In this document: positions 43,032 to 53,145 of the stretch, one piece after another | Layout: each line of letters starts with the position of its first letter | How positions within the stretch are numbered: the first letter of the stretch is position 1 | Assembly: GCA_965226965.1 (NCBI GenBank) | Contig: OZ245715.1 | Span: 3,906,001 to 3,970,000, forward strand | Direction of reading: 5' to 3' | Origin: Endoryza foliicola | GTDB taxonomy: Bacteria > Bacteroidota > Bacteroidia > Chitinophagales > Chitinophagaceae | DNA: 64,000 nt | Notes under the pieces: model-generated | The model's input: the letters and a program-made list of their open reading frames with translations, nothing else | Database searches by the model: none | Told to the model about the DNA's origin: nothing | Position numbers and translations under genes: made by a program

Positions 43032-43071
43032 ATGCAGTGGAAGGGTTGGCCTTGTGGGTTAGCCACTGCAT
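43032..43071. repeat. Inverted repeat C
   Basis: ATGCAGTGG (43032-43040) and CCACTGCAT (43063-43071), perfect 9-bp arms with a 22-nt loop. Last of the palindrome series before the protease gene. Confidence 0.6.
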
Positions 43072-43179
43072 AAGCCGTGCTTGTGCGTTGGCTGGGGGGG
43101 CAATAAATTCGTGGGGAACGAACACCGATTTGGTATTACTTGACTGGAATCAGATATAGAATTAAAGTAGGCAAATGTT

Positions 43180-43187
43180 TAACTTTG
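43180..43187 (+). promoter_or_regulatory. -7 promoter element for the protease gene
   Basis: TAACTTTG matches TAnnTTTG, 25 nt before ATG 43213. There is no consensus -33 at the usual distance. Confidence 0.45.
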
Positions 43188-43212
43188 CATAAATTTCATG
43201 TAATCTAAAAAG

Positions 43213-44739
43213 ATGAGTATTTCAATTTATTTAGAACCAATAGCTAAAGGAGCTGAGTTAATAAAAAAACTATTGCAGGACGAGTTTGGTGTAAATGATG
43301 GGAATGCTCAAATTCTATATGACAATTGTGTTAAAAAGCATTTTGATAAATTCAAGGATACGACCTATTTACTTGCAGAATCAAGCTATGTTGACAAAGT
43401 TTATCGTGACAGTTATTATCACTACTACTCTTCCAAACTATCTAAGTATAAAAGAGACTGTATAAGAATTTCAATTTTTGAAGGGGAGATATTGGAAACT
43501 GATTTCTGGAAGGAAGATAAACACTTGGAATTGCAAGATAAATACCGGGGCTTCATTGTTATCAGACCAACTGATCCATTTATTATCGGAAGAAGTATTA
43601 TTTCACCCAAAGTACTGAAAACAAATAATTTTTTCAGCTGTACTACGAAATTCCATACAACAGGTAATGGGCTTAAATTCACAGTTGAAGGATTTCCGCA
43701 TTCATCCCAAGATACTGAAACGATAAGTTGTGCTGAAACAACATTATGGGCCGTTATGGAGTACTTCAGCAATAAGTACTCGGACTACAAGCCGGTACTC
43801 CCTTCAAAAATAATTCAAACATTAAATAAAGTTTCCTCGGAAAGACAAATCCCGTCAAAAGGATTAAATATTGCACAAATGTCTTTTGCTTTAAAAGAAT
43901 TTGGTTTTGGAACAAGAATATACAGCAGACAACAGTATAACAGTGAATTTAACAGCTTATTGAGTTGCTATATTGAAAGCGGTATACCGATAATCATTGC
44001 AATGGAAAACAGGCCACACGGTAGTATCGGCCATGCTTTACTTGCAGTTGGGCATGAAAAGTTTGATGATGCTAAAATTGATGCGATTACACCATACGTT
44101 ATTTCCGACTCGAATTTAAGGGCACATGTTACCCGAAAAAACATAGTCATATATGATTACGATTCAATCAAAAAGGATTTCATTTTTATAGATGATAATC
44201 AGCCTGTATATCAGAGAGCAACACTTGATAATCCTGCCGCTCATTATCCTGCTGACTGGCATAATTGTAAAGTGACATATTTCATTGTTCCTTTATACAC
44301 TAAGATTTATTTGGAAGCATTCGAGGCCAAAAATTACATATTAAGGTTTTTAACAACTGGCCCAGAACCATTAACTGATAATTCTCAAATTTTACTGAGG
44401 TTTTATCTTGCATCAAGTCGCTCTTTTAAAAATAAGGTAGCAATGAACGCAACCATCCAGGAAGACCTAAAAGGGCTTCTATTGGAGGCATCAATGCCCA
44501 AATTTATTTGGGTTGCTGAAATAAGTACAAAGGACCTGATTAAGCAAAAAAAAGCCAATGGGATGGTCATTCTGGACGCAACAGAAGCCAATATCTACTT
44601 CAATAAGCCTTTGATTTTGGCAGCATTTCAGGGGAAACTGGTTACTTTTGACGAAAGTAGTGGCAAATTAGAAAGTGATTTATTACCTTTGCAGGACTTT
44701 ACAGTATTCGAGCATAATCTTAATGCCTTCGACATATGA
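43213..44739 (+). CDS. Papain-like (C39-like) cysteine protease domain protein, 508 aa
   Basis: The central part looks like a papain-fold peptidase: Gln166 and Cys173 in SSQDTETISCAETTLW (oxyanion Gln plus nucleophile), His274 in GSIGHALLAVGHE, and Asp327/Asp328/Asn329 in DFIFIDDNQP as third residue. Spacing and context match C39-like peptidases. The first about 150 residues and last about 150 (with TKDLIKQKKANGMVILDATEA) are not recognised. No signal peptide or transmembrane segment, so it is probably cytosolic, unlike bacteriocin-processing C39 exporters. It overlaps the next 65-aa gene by 4 nt (ATGA) and lies beside defence genes. Its target is unknown; a defence effector role is inference. 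Confidence 0.6.
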   Translation: MSISIYLEPIAKGAELIKKLLQDEFGVNDGNAQILYDNCVKKHFDKFKDTTYLLAESSYVDKVYRDSYYHYYSSKLSKYKRDCIRISIFEGEILETDFWKEDKHLELQDKYRGFIVIRPTDPFIIGRSIISPKVLKTNNFFSCTTKFHTTGNGLKFTVEGFPHSSQDTETISCAETTLWAVMEYFSNKYSDYKPVLPSKIIQTLNKVSSERQIPSKGLNIAQMSFALKEFGFGTRIYSRQQYNSEFNSLLSCYIESGIPIIIAMENRPHGSIGHALLAVGHEKFDDAKIDAITPYVISDSNLRAHVTRKNIVIYDYDSIKKDFIFIDDNQPVYQRATLDNPAAHYPADWHNCKVTYFIVPLYTKIYLEAFEAKNYILRFLTTGPEPLTDNSQILLRFYLASSRSFKNKVAMNATIQEDLKGLLLEASMPKFIWVAEISTKDLIKQKKANGMVILDATEANIYFNKPLILAAFQGKLVTFDESSGKLESDLLPLQDFTVFEHNLNAFDI

Positions 44740-44933
44740 TTAACAGAATTAGCAAAACAGAAGCTATCAAAGCTAAAATGAAGCAAGAGGGCAAGGTAAC
44801 ATACCTTGATCAACCCAAGCACATTGCAGCCATTGTTGCAATGAATGAGCAATTGGAAGCTGTAAGAAGAGAATTTCAGGTTAAAGACAGAAACTCTCAA
44901 ATAACCGCTGCTACGGTTATATTAACTGCATAA
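44736..44933 (+). CDS. 65-residue hypothetical protein coupled to the protease gene
   Basis: Starts MINRISKTEAIKAKMKQEG inside the stop codon of the protease gene (ATGA overlap). Highly charged, largely helical, no Cys and no membrane segment. Not recognised. Strict coupling to a possible protease suggests a substrate, inhibitor or chaperone of it, but nothing in the sequence proves this. A bidirectional terminator follows 17 nt later. Confidence 0.6.
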   Translation: MINRISKTEAIKAKMKQEGKVTYLDQPKHIAAIVAMNEQLEAVRREFQVKDRNSQITAATVILTA

Positions 44934-44950
44934 TTCAGAAATTCATATAA

Positions 44951-44980
44951 TAAAAAAGGGGCTACATAGCCCCTTTTTTA
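44951..44980. terminator. Perfect bidirectional terminator
   Basis: TAAAAAAGGGGCTA-CA-TAGCCCCTTTTTTA is a perfect 30-bp palindrome with A-runs and T-runs at both ends. It serves the plus-strand protease pair and the minus-strand giant helicase gene (stop at 44998). Confidence 0.92.
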
Positions 44981-44997
44981 TTTGAAGAAGATTTGAA

Positions 44998-47900
44998 TTA
45001 ATCAGCCGGAACACCGAAGCCGGCAAAGTCTACCAAATAAATGTAACCCTGGTTCCTTGCTTCCTGACACCAATCTCTTGCAAAATTTGTATCGTTTTCT
45101 GAATCGAATTTACATGTGTCTTCGTAAGTCCAAACCACTACTTCGTTCACAACAAAACCTGAAACAGTTTGATGATCTCTGACAATATTGGCATTACTTG
45201 CCAATTCTCCGATGGGTCTTGTTGTATTTTCTTTTAGCAGTTCATGAACAACAAAATGGTTACCATTATAAGGAACTACTCTCCTTCTTACGAAAACAAA
45301 ATCACCACTTTTGACTGAAGTATTTATATAATTATTGACACCCCCATTAAAATTAAATGCCTTTGCAGCCCAACCAATTTTTAATTTCTTGATTTCCGGT
45401 TGTACAGGTATGCCAAGGCCCAGATTTGCATTTTCGGGGATAACATAGCGGATATTGTTTGCCAACGCATTTTCTCGTAAATGCTTAAAAATTAGCAACC
45501 GATACCTTGCCCTTGTATAGGCCACAAAGGCTAATCGTTTTTCTTCGTCTAACTGCTCTTGAAATTCCTCGTTGGTTAACAGCTCGTTTGTTATTAAGGG
45601 TAGATTGGAAAATGATGGAGGAATAATAACGCAATCAAATTCGAGCCCTTTAACCTTATGCATTGTTGTTAAAACTATTTCCGTTTCATGAGTTGCTGCG
45701 GAAATTCTGTCTAAATGCTTTTCATATAATTTATATAATTGACCATCATCCTTATATGTTAGTTCAGTTATGAACTCAAATAAATTTTCAAATACCTGGC
45801 TTTCATCTTGTTCTTCTAAGTATTCCAAAACAATGGCATGTATAACTCTTATGTAAAAATGATTCCAATTTGGGTATTGGTTTAAAAGGTCGTTTATATA
45901 TACACGAAATGTTTCCTTGAAATCTATCGGAATTTGATGGCCGATTTTAGATTTCAAGAAGAGCATAACTGCATGACATTCTCTAATTCGAGTGAACTCA
46001 TAAGGTAAGCTACCCTGAATACGTATTCTAATATTGGCAAGATTAAGACCCTTTATTTTCTGAAAGCCTCTATATACTTCATTGTTGGTTCTGAACAGAA
46101 TTGCTATTTGCTTATATGGCCGTTGCCCCACTCTTTCTTGCATTAAGAGTGAAATCTGATCCCACCAATCAATCCTTTGCTGTGTCCTGTCTATGATTTG
46201 AGCATAATTGGCAATGAAATTCTCATCAGGAACTCTTGTTGGTCTTGGAATTAAATGTTGATGCTCTTCTGGAAGAGTCAATATCTGGCTTGCTAAATTT
46301 AGAATTGCCGGATAAGACCGATGATTGTCATACAATTCAAATTGAGTTGGATCAAATATCTCATTGAAATCAGCATAGTAAGGCCAAGGGCTCATGCTTC
46401 CACCTTCTTTTATTCTTTCATAGCCATATATGCTTTGATTGGGGTCTCCAATAATAAACAAATGTGAATCTGTTAATTCATGCAGCTTTTTCAAAAGCCT
46501 GATTCTTACATTATTTATGTCTTGAAATTCATCAACCAAAATATGCTTCAATGGGGCTAATTGATTCATTATTTGCCCTGGAGCATTATCCAGCTGTCGA
46601 AGTAAAATAGCTTCCCACTCATCGAATGGTTGTCCTTGAATTTCATTTTGACAATATTTTTTAGCCAAACCATGAAAGGTGAATATCTTAATTCTCTTTG
46701 CTAAATTACCGTAACCCAAGTCGTTAAAAAGGCGTCCTAACCTTTCTTTCAATTCAGAAACAACTGCTCTGTTATACGCCAGAACTAAAATTCCTTCGGG
46801 ATTAGTCCCAATATGATGTACTAATCTTGCAACACGAAGAGTCAGAGTATGCGTTTTTCCCGAACCTGGCCCAGCCATAACATTAATATGCTGGTTTATT
46901 TCGGCATCATAAACTTTACGTTGTTCCTCATTCAGGCGATCTTCTTCAGCTTTTATCGCATCACCCCTCCATTTTACAAGTAAGGGGTCGTTTGGCGGAA
47001 GCTCTTCCTGTAAAAGTTGTAATAGGCTTTCAAGCGAGTTACAACCGAAGTACTTCCTTATAAAGGTATCTTGCTTTTTTCTGACTGCACTTGGATCATT
47101 ACCCAATCCTCCTTTTTGGAATCCAGCCAACACTTCTAATGCAATCAATTTTAGCTCTCTAACTTTTCTGGCTTCCTCAAATTCTTCAAATATTTTTTTA
47201 TCAAGCGATTGCAAATCTGTTTCGTCAATACTCTCAATAGAGGTAAGATAAATCTCAATACCGGTAGGAAGTAAGCCTCCCGTTTTACTATACCCCAAAA
47301 CAGACAATATAAAGAGCAAGTCAGATAAGTACTGTATATTACCTTTGAAATCCAGATCGGAAATAATATCCGGCCAGTTGAAATTCTTTATGTTTTTATC
47401 AAAGTACTGCCTTGCTACATAATCCAATAGTTTTATGCAGTCTTTTTCAATTTGTGTGATTTTATTTGACCATTCTTCCTTTTTGTGATAGCCATTAAAT
47501 ACTGACTGCTTTATCCGAACTTTTCGGTTACCGACAGTAACCTTTTCCATTTTGGTTTCGTGTTTGGTCTTACCCAACAATCGAATTACAGTAAAGGCAT
47601 GTTTGCTTCTCTTTTTGAAAATATCCTTGATGTAATTGTTATACTCCTTTGTTTGACCCTCTGCATTGTCTTTCTTTGACCAGGGGAGCTTTTTAAAGTT
47701 AATATTTTCATCTACAGATTCCTTTAAGAAATCATCTAATTCTTCTCCTTCAAAAAATCTCGAACTGTTGGAAGGAACTGAGCTCATTATCTTAGATGCT
47801 AAACTAAATATCACTTGCAGGGCAGGATACTTTTCATTTTCATAATTAATATTCCTGCAATGCTTAGTTTCATCTAAACGAATTTTAGTTGGCTCTATCA

Positions 47901-50900
47901 CCACATCCTGTAATAGCTTTAATATTCCAGAAGAATGATTTTTCAGTAAAGCACTAAATAGGTTTTCAAGGCTTAGTTTTGTAATGCTTCGTAATGATGC
48001 AATAGAAAGTTGCACAACTTTACTTGATTGTGCATTACTTGCAAGTAATTCAATAATAGCATAACATACTTTTTGGCAATCTTTATCGGGACATTTGTCT
48101 ATAAGTTCCGCTAAGTTTTGCAATGATGCGGCCTCAAATCCCAAATGAGTAATTGTGAAATATCCTAATTTAATTCTTTCCAACCGCTCCAGCCAATGCA
48201 ATGCAATTCTGAATATGTTATCAAGGTCATCATCTACAGAACCTTTTTCATTTGAATATAGATTGAACGGCACTGCTACTGGAATTTCAGTATCTGGTGT
48301 CAATGGCTTAAACCTTGCAATATATTCTTCCAATACTTGTTTAATCTCCTTTACTTCATGCCATGAAATTCTGCTTTCATGCAGTTGGTCTTTTAATTTT
48401 GCGAAATCATTATTAGTAATAAGGCAAAGTGTTTTAATCGGATTATCACTATTACTAAAACCAGCTTCCAATCGTTGTTTCTCATTTCTACCAGCTCTTC
48501 CAACTTCTTGAAGAAAATCCTCAAAGGTACTGGGTGGTGAATAATGGGTCACAAAATGGATATTTGGAATATCCATTCCCATTCCAAATGCCTTTGTTGC
48601 AAAGAGAATTACAATTTCGCCAGTTTTAAATTTTTCATACGTGTCTATTCTATCTTCTGCATCCATGCCTGCATGAAAAGCACCTACTTTTTCAGCAAAT
48701 ACACAATCAGCACCAAATACCTCTTTTAAGCTGTCAGGCATTATAAGAGAGCATTCTTCAACTTTTTTCCTGCTTTTAACAAAAACAATTGCACGACTTA
48801 ATCTAGGATTGAATTTTCCAGATTTTAAATAATTCGCCACTTCAAGAAGCCTATCATCTTCAACAACATTGTGTTTGAAATCCATTCTGATGTGATCTCT
48901 TACCGGATTGTAACTTTTCTCTGTTCCTTCAACTGTTACGACTCCCGGCATGAGCCGGCTTATTTCTTCAAAAACCTGTTCGGATATTGTCGCAGAAAAT
49001 AGCAGTTTTCGCATTTGATAGATTCCAGAAAAGCCTGCTATTTTTCTACCAGCATTTAAATAATCAGGACGAAACTCCTGACCCCATTGTGAAATACAGT
49101 GAGCCTCATCGAATACAACATACTCTAATCCACTATCAGCATCTAGTCTTGTGAGAAGACAATTCTCAAATGAACGAGATCTAAACCTTTCAGGTGTAAT
49201 ATAAAGGAGCGTAACTTCGCCACCAGATATTCTTCGATATATATCTCTAATTTCAACATGAGATTTATCTCCACTTAGGAACTCCACATTGCTGTAAAAG
49301 CCCCTATTCCAAAGGGTATCTACCTGATCCTGCATTAATGCCCTAAGCGGACTAATAACAATTGAAAGCTTACATGAAAATGCTGAACGGAATAAAGCCG
49401 GCCCTTGAAATAACAAAGATTTACCAGCTCCAGTTGGTAAGGAAATCAGCAGATCCTTTTTTGCCGGTAAGATTTCATTTAAACATGGGTGCTGATAATT
49501 ATGCCACTGATAAGGAACTCCGCCATCTTCCGGTATCAAAAATATCTGCCGGAGTATTTCTTTCGCTTCATCAATATTAAAGTCGGTATCTGCATTTTCA
49601 TGATCTGATGAAAAGAACTCGGCTGCAATGTCCTTATCTATATCGTAATCTGCTTCTTTAAACCACATCTCAACACTTTTGGCATTAAGATTTAAAGTTT
49701 TCTCAATACCATAATAGTCAGCTAGTCTGGTATCACAAAGAAATAGCTGCGAATCTGGATTATTATCATAAAGCATTTTATAATAATAATCAATAAGTGG
49801 CTTGTGCAGTTTTATCAATGAAAACAAATCATAATCCTTTTGGATCGAATCAATATCTGCCTGATAATCATCTTCCTTTTGTGCTTCATTTGCTTCAATT
49901 GAAACCGGGATGTTACCCTTCAGCATTTGAAATTTCTCATGCAACAAAAAACTATCCCAAATAAAATCTATTGGGCCCAAATAGTTGCTCGAAATTATTT
50001 TGTCTATGGTCGAGAAAGAAGCTATTAAGAGTTTATTAGCTGATCTATGGGTATGCAGTAATTCAACCTGTCTTGCCAATGAAGCCTTTGTATCAGGAAT
50101 AAAATACCCTTTACGCCTTGCATAAGCCGAAAGCTTCTCAGTTTCCAGCTCATCGTTTACAATTAAAACTTTGGGATTATTTGTATTGCCAATACCTTCG
50201 AATAATTTAAATTGATATACCCAATAGATTTTCCTATACAAAGACTCAGGATTAACCCTTTTTTGTTCTGCTAAATAACCAGACTTCCTGACATCTGGTC
50301 TTACAATGAATGAATTTGTTTTCGCAAATGTTTCATCTACCCAATCAATATAATGGACCTCATTAATAGGTAAATCATTTATACAGGCCTCAAAGTTGAG
50401 ATTACACCAAACTTTGAATTTGCCTTTACCAATTTTTTCTAACCAAATATTTTGAACAAATTCAGGAAAGTCTGTAATACCCAATTTCCCGCAATGACTT
50501 TGTTCTATGCTAATGAAACTTTTACCGCCAGACATTTGAAGCCATATGGGTTCATTTTTTAATCTGTCGAAAATTGTTGCAAAATCGAAGTCTTGGCCCA
50601 ATTGTAACTTACTTGTAAGATTGTACAATTCATTTCCAACAACAATTATTTTTAAATCTGAAAATTGATTATCAAATTGCTTTATGATTTCTATATCAGA
50701 TGGCTTTATGCAGATTGGCTTGTTATTAATTTTTTTGAAGTCAACATCGATACTATCGCATATTAATGTTGATTGTTCACTATTTAGCTTTAAACGTATA
50801 GCTATAGGAAGATGCTGAAAATAAGGTTGTAAACCTTTTGAAATGCAGCAATCAACGAATCGTAAAAGAATAGTCTTGAGCAATTTGTCATCCCCAAGAT

Positions 50901-53136
50901 TCGCTTTTATTTTATCCTTATTTAAGTAAAACCCCAAATACTTATTATCCGAATAAAATGTGAGGTCAAATTGATGAGATAGTGTATTCCAAATGAATTC
51001 GGGAGCAACTACAACCTTGCTCCCCTCTTCATTTATTTTTTTTAAGAGTTGACTAAATGTTTGTGTAGAAATATTCTGGTTTGTGGGATTAGGACGGAAA
51101 AAATCATTGGACTTCTTTACAAAATATTCATAATCCAACAATGCCCAATTTGAATTACTGCTAACTTGATTAATTGCCACTATTGCTTTTGCAGGCAATA
51201 GGTCTTTAACAGCATCTAAATTACTTTGAGAAGCAATAATCCTTGATAATTGATTTTTGAATAACCGATAAGTGAGTTCAGTGTCAGATGCTGCACTGTG
51301 TTTTGTCTTAAGTCCGTAACTAAATCGTTTTGGGTTAAGCAACATTTCAATTTCAAGAGTATCCCAAATAAAATCCAAAGTTGGGGAAGCCCCATAATTT
51401 GCTAAAACAGATAAGTCAAATTCTTTTATGTTTTGACCAATAATCAAAGAACCTGAGTTTATCAGAGTTACCAGTTCTGCAATACCATCTTCTGTCTTTT
51501 TGAAATCAGCCTCGGTTTTTACACCTAACCTCGTTTTCCAAGCAAATTCCTTTATCTTTTTTCCATCGGTTTCCAAGTCGAAACACATGAAGTCAATTTT
51601 GGCAAATTCGACGTCAAGGATTCCGGTAATGTATCTTTCTTTAAATCTTGAGAGTGACGAAAATTGATCATAAAAATATAATATTTTATCTGAGGGCAAT
51701 TTCTCGATGAAACCTGCTTTTTCATCATCTGTCTTTAATTCTTCAATGCATTGCATTATACGATCTTCAGACAACTCTTTTATAAAACCTGCATTAAAGA
51801 GCTCTACATAAAACAGATTACTAGTGCATCGAAAATTTGTTTCTTCAAGCGGTATGGCTGGGAATACAGTCTTGAAAACTTCTAGAAATAAAAAAACTGT
51901 GTTCAGTTCTTCTTTGCTACTTACATCCCAGCCTCCAGCAATTAAATATTTGTATGAGTCTTCAACTTGCATTGAAGGCCCCTTTTCAGAAAGAAGTTTT
52001 GTTAATACCTTTTGTAACGTTTTCCAATCTAATGAAGGCAACACATCAAAACGCCAAGTATCAAGCTCTTCTTGATTTGTTGGATTTGGTAGCACTGCTA
52101 CATCACCCATGGTCCACAACACAAAACTGATCTTATTTAGAGTCTTCTTCCTTTCATTAAAGTATATTTTGAAAAATAGTATATCCTTTATTCCAAGGAT
52201 TTGCTGACTTATTTCAGAAATTGTCTTCTTTTCTAAGTCGTTTATTACATCGTTGTATATTGAGTTTATCTCAAGTTCTGAAAGTTCCGTTTGTAAAAAT
52301 GATGTTAGCCATTGAATCGTGCCATTTTGTTCAGTAGAGCTGGCCAAAATTTTTGCAAAAATAGATTTACCAAATAAAATTGAATCGTCTTTTGTAATCA
52401 TTTTACTAGAAAACAGTGAGGCTTTCCAATTAGATTCCCTCATATGAGCTATCACCGTAGTGAATCCAGTATCAAATTTATCGGTTAATGTAATTTGGTT
52501 TTCTAAATAACCATCAAGCAGTGGGTATAAAAAAGACTTTAGAGAAGAATCACTATTAAAAATAAACACAGGAACTTTATTGAAAACATTGACTGCATCA
52601 AATTCTCCTTGTTTCTTGTTTGAGGGTATGAAATTAAACAAAACTATATCATCCTTACTAATACCCTGAGAAATAACTTTCGATATGTGAATAAAGTAGT
52701 CCCTTTTGTCTACAAAACATTGTACATATCCAAATCCCTTTTTCGAATCAAAAAATTTAACCTTACCTAGTTTTATATTTTCAGTTGATAAATGTGACTG
52801 TCGCTTTCTTTTTGAACTTTGTCTAAGGCTTTTAGTTTTATTGCTTGAACCTAAAGTAGTTCCCGATAATTGCATTGAGGCCTTACTACCATTGCTACTT
52901 TTAATCGATTTTGTTCTCAAGACCTGTTCAAATTTTGATCTGAAATCCATTTTTATTGACTCTGTTGTAGTCATTGGATCAATTTCAACTAAAACTTTAA
53001 ATAGTTCAATAATAACGGGCACTTGTTCTTCAACTATACTATCGAATCTCGAAAAATCAAGTCCAATGTGTTTCAATATTCTACGAACCCTTTCAACTGG
53101 TATATTTCTTGTATTTAGAATCTCGATTAAATTCAT
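44998..53136 (-). CDS. Giant fusion: cold-shock domain, DEDDh exonuclease, RecQ helicase, UvrD helicase
   Basis: About 2712 aa from ATG 53136 (MNLIEILNTRNIPVERV). Domains in order (approximate residues): unknown helical start; cold-shock-like domain 120-190 (GKVKFFDSKKGFGYVQC, YFIHIS); DEDDh 3'-5' exonuclease 510-635 (CFDLETDG, IGQNIKEFDLSVL, HSAASDTELTYRLF); an unrecognised 640-1200 region; RecQ helicase 1205-1570 (LPTGAGKS, VVFDEAHCISQWGQEFRP, FATKAFGMGMD, EVGRAGRN); an unrecognised helical linker; UvrD/Rep-type helicase 2065-2600 (AGPGSGKTHTLTLR, LVDEFQD, GDPNQSIYGYER, MHKVKGLEFD, VAYTRAR). All catalytic motifs look intact. It probably binds nucleic acid, trims 3' ends and unwinds 3'-5' with two motors. 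Its position between a protease pair and a BREX locus suggests phage or plasmid defence; this is inference. No frameshift is seen. Confidence 0.85.
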   Translation of the reverse strand: MNLIEILNTRNIPVERVRRILKHIGLDFSRFDSIVEEQVPVIIELFKVLVEIDPMTTTESIKMDFRSKFEQVLRTKSIKSSNGSKASMQLSGTTLGSSNKTKSLRQSSKRKRQSHLSTENIKLGKVKFFDSKKGFGYVQCFVDKRDYFIHISKVISQGISKDDIVLFNFIPSNKKQGEFDAVNVFNKVPVFIFNSDSSLKSFLYPLLDGYLENQITLTDKFDTGFTTVIAHMRESNWKASLFSSKMITKDDSILFGKSIFAKILASSTEQNGTIQWLTSFLQTELSELEINSIYNDVINDLEKKTISEISQQILGIKDILFFKIYFNERKKTLNKISFVLWTMGDVAVLPNPTNQEELDTWRFDVLPSLDWKTLQKVLTKLLSEKGPSMQVEDSYKYLIAGGWDVSSKEELNTVFLFLEVFKTVFPAIPLEETNFRCTSNLFYVELFNAGFIKELSEDRIMQCIEELKTDDEKAGFIEKLPSDKILYFYDQFSSLSRFKERYITGILDVEFAKIDFMCFDLETDGKKIKEFAWKTRLGVKTEADFKKTEDGIAELVTLINSGSLIIGQNIKEFDLSVLANYGASPTLDFIWDTLEIEMLLNPKRFSYGLKTKHSAASDTELTYRLFKNQLSRIIASQSNLDAVKDLLPAKAIVAINQVSSNSNWALLDYEYFVKKSNDFFRPNPTNQNISTQTFSQLLKKINEEGSKVVVAPEFIWNTLSHQFDLTFYSDNKYLGFYLNKDKIKANLGDDKLLKTILLRFVDCCISKGLQPYFQHLPIAIRLKLNSEQSTLICDSIDVDFKKINNKPICIKPSDIEIIKQFDNQFSDLKIIVVGNELYNLTSKLQLGQDFDFATIFDRLKNEPIWLQMSGGKSFISIEQSHCGKLGITDFPEFVQNIWLEKIGKGKFKVWCNLNFEACINDLPINEVHYIDWVDETFAKTNSFIVRPDVRKSGYLAEQKRVNPESLYRKIYWVYQFKLFEGIGNTNNPKVLIVNDELETEKLSAYARRKGYFIPDTKASLARQVELLHTHRSANKLLIASFSTIDKIISSNYLGPIDFIWDSFLLHEKFQMLKGNIPVSIEANEAQKEDDYQADIDSIQKDYDLFSLIKLHKPLIDYYYKMLYDNNPDSQLFLCDTRLADYYGIEKTLNLNAKSVEMWFKEADYDIDKDIAAEFFSSDHENADTDFNIDEAKEILRQIFLIPEDGGVPYQWHNYQHPCLNEILPAKKDLLISLPTGAGKSLLFQGPALFRSAFSCKLSIVISPLRALMQDQVDTLWNRGFYSNVEFLSGDKSHVEIRDIYRRISGGEVTLLYITPERFRSRSFENCLLTRLDADSGLEYVVFDEAHCISQWGQEFRPDYLNAGRKIAGFSGIYQMRKLLFSATISEQVFEEISRLMPGVVTVEGTEKSYNPVRDHIRMDFKHNVVEDDRLLEVANYLKSGKFNPRLSRAIVFVKSRKKVEECSLIMPDSLKEVFGADCVFAEKVGAFHAGMDAEDRIDTYEKFKTGEIVILFATKAFGMGMDIPNIHFVTHYSPPSTFEDFLQEVGRAGRNEKQRLEAGFSNSDNPIKTLCLITNNDFAKLKDQLHESRISWHEVKEIKQVLEEYIARFKPLTPDTEIPVAVPFNLYSNEKGSVDDDLDNIFRIALHWLERLERIKLGYFTITHLGFEAASLQNLAELIDKCPDKDCQKVCYAIIELLASNAQSSKVVQLSIASLRSITKLSLENLFSALLKNHSSGILKLLQDVVIEPTKIRLDETKHCRNINYENEKYPALQVIFSLASKIMSSVPSNSSRFFEGEELDDFLKESVDENINFKKLPWSKKDNAEGQTKEYNNYIKDIFKKRSKHAFTVIRLLGKTKHETKMEKVTVGNRKVRIKQSVFNGYHKKEEWSNKITQIEKDCIKLLDYVARQYFDKNIKNFNWPDIISDLDFKGNIQYLSDLLFILSVLGYSKTGGLLPTGIEIYLTSIESIDETDLQSLDKKIFEEFEEARKVRELKLIALEVLAGFQKGGLGNDPSAVRKKQDTFIRKYFGCNSLESLLQLLQEELPPNDPLLVKWRGDAIKAEEDRLNEEQRKVYDAEINQHINVMAGPGSGKTHTLTLRVARLVHHIGTNPEGILVLAYNRAVVSELKERLGRLFNDLGYGNLAKRIKIFTFHGLAKKYCQNEIQGQPFDEWEAILLRQLDNAPGQIMNQLAPLKHILVDEFQDINNVRIRLLKKLHELTDSHLFIIGDPNQSIYGYERIKEGGSMSPWPYYADFNEIFDPTQFELYDNHRSYPAILNLASQILTLPEEHQHLIPRPTRVPDENFIANYAQIIDRTQQRIDWWDQISLLMQERVGQRPYKQIAILFRTNNEVYRGFQKIKGLNLANIRIRIQGSLPYEFTRIRECHAVMLFLKSKIGHQIPIDFKETFRVYINDLLNQYPNWNHFYIRVIHAIVLEYLEEQDESQVFENLFEFITELTYKDDGQLYKLYEKHLDRISAATHETEIVLTTMHKVKGLEFDCVIIPPSFSNLPLITNELLTNEEFQEQLDEEKRLAFVAYTRARYRLLIFKHLRENALANNIRYVIPENANLGLGIPVQPEIKKLKIGWAAKAFNFNGGVNNYINTSVKSGDFVFVRRRVVPYNGNHFVVHELLKENTTRPIGELASNANIVRDHQTVSGFVVNEVVVWTYEDTCKFDSENDTNFARDWCQEARNQGYIYLVDFAGFGVPAD

Positions 53137-53145
53137 TGTATACAA

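Noticed and set aside
42624..43159. Several ORFs of 60-110 codons on both strands
   Set aside because: They overlap one another across the palindromes, have no family resemblance and biased Pro/Ser/His or Gly/Cys composition, so they look like chance frames in structured DNA.
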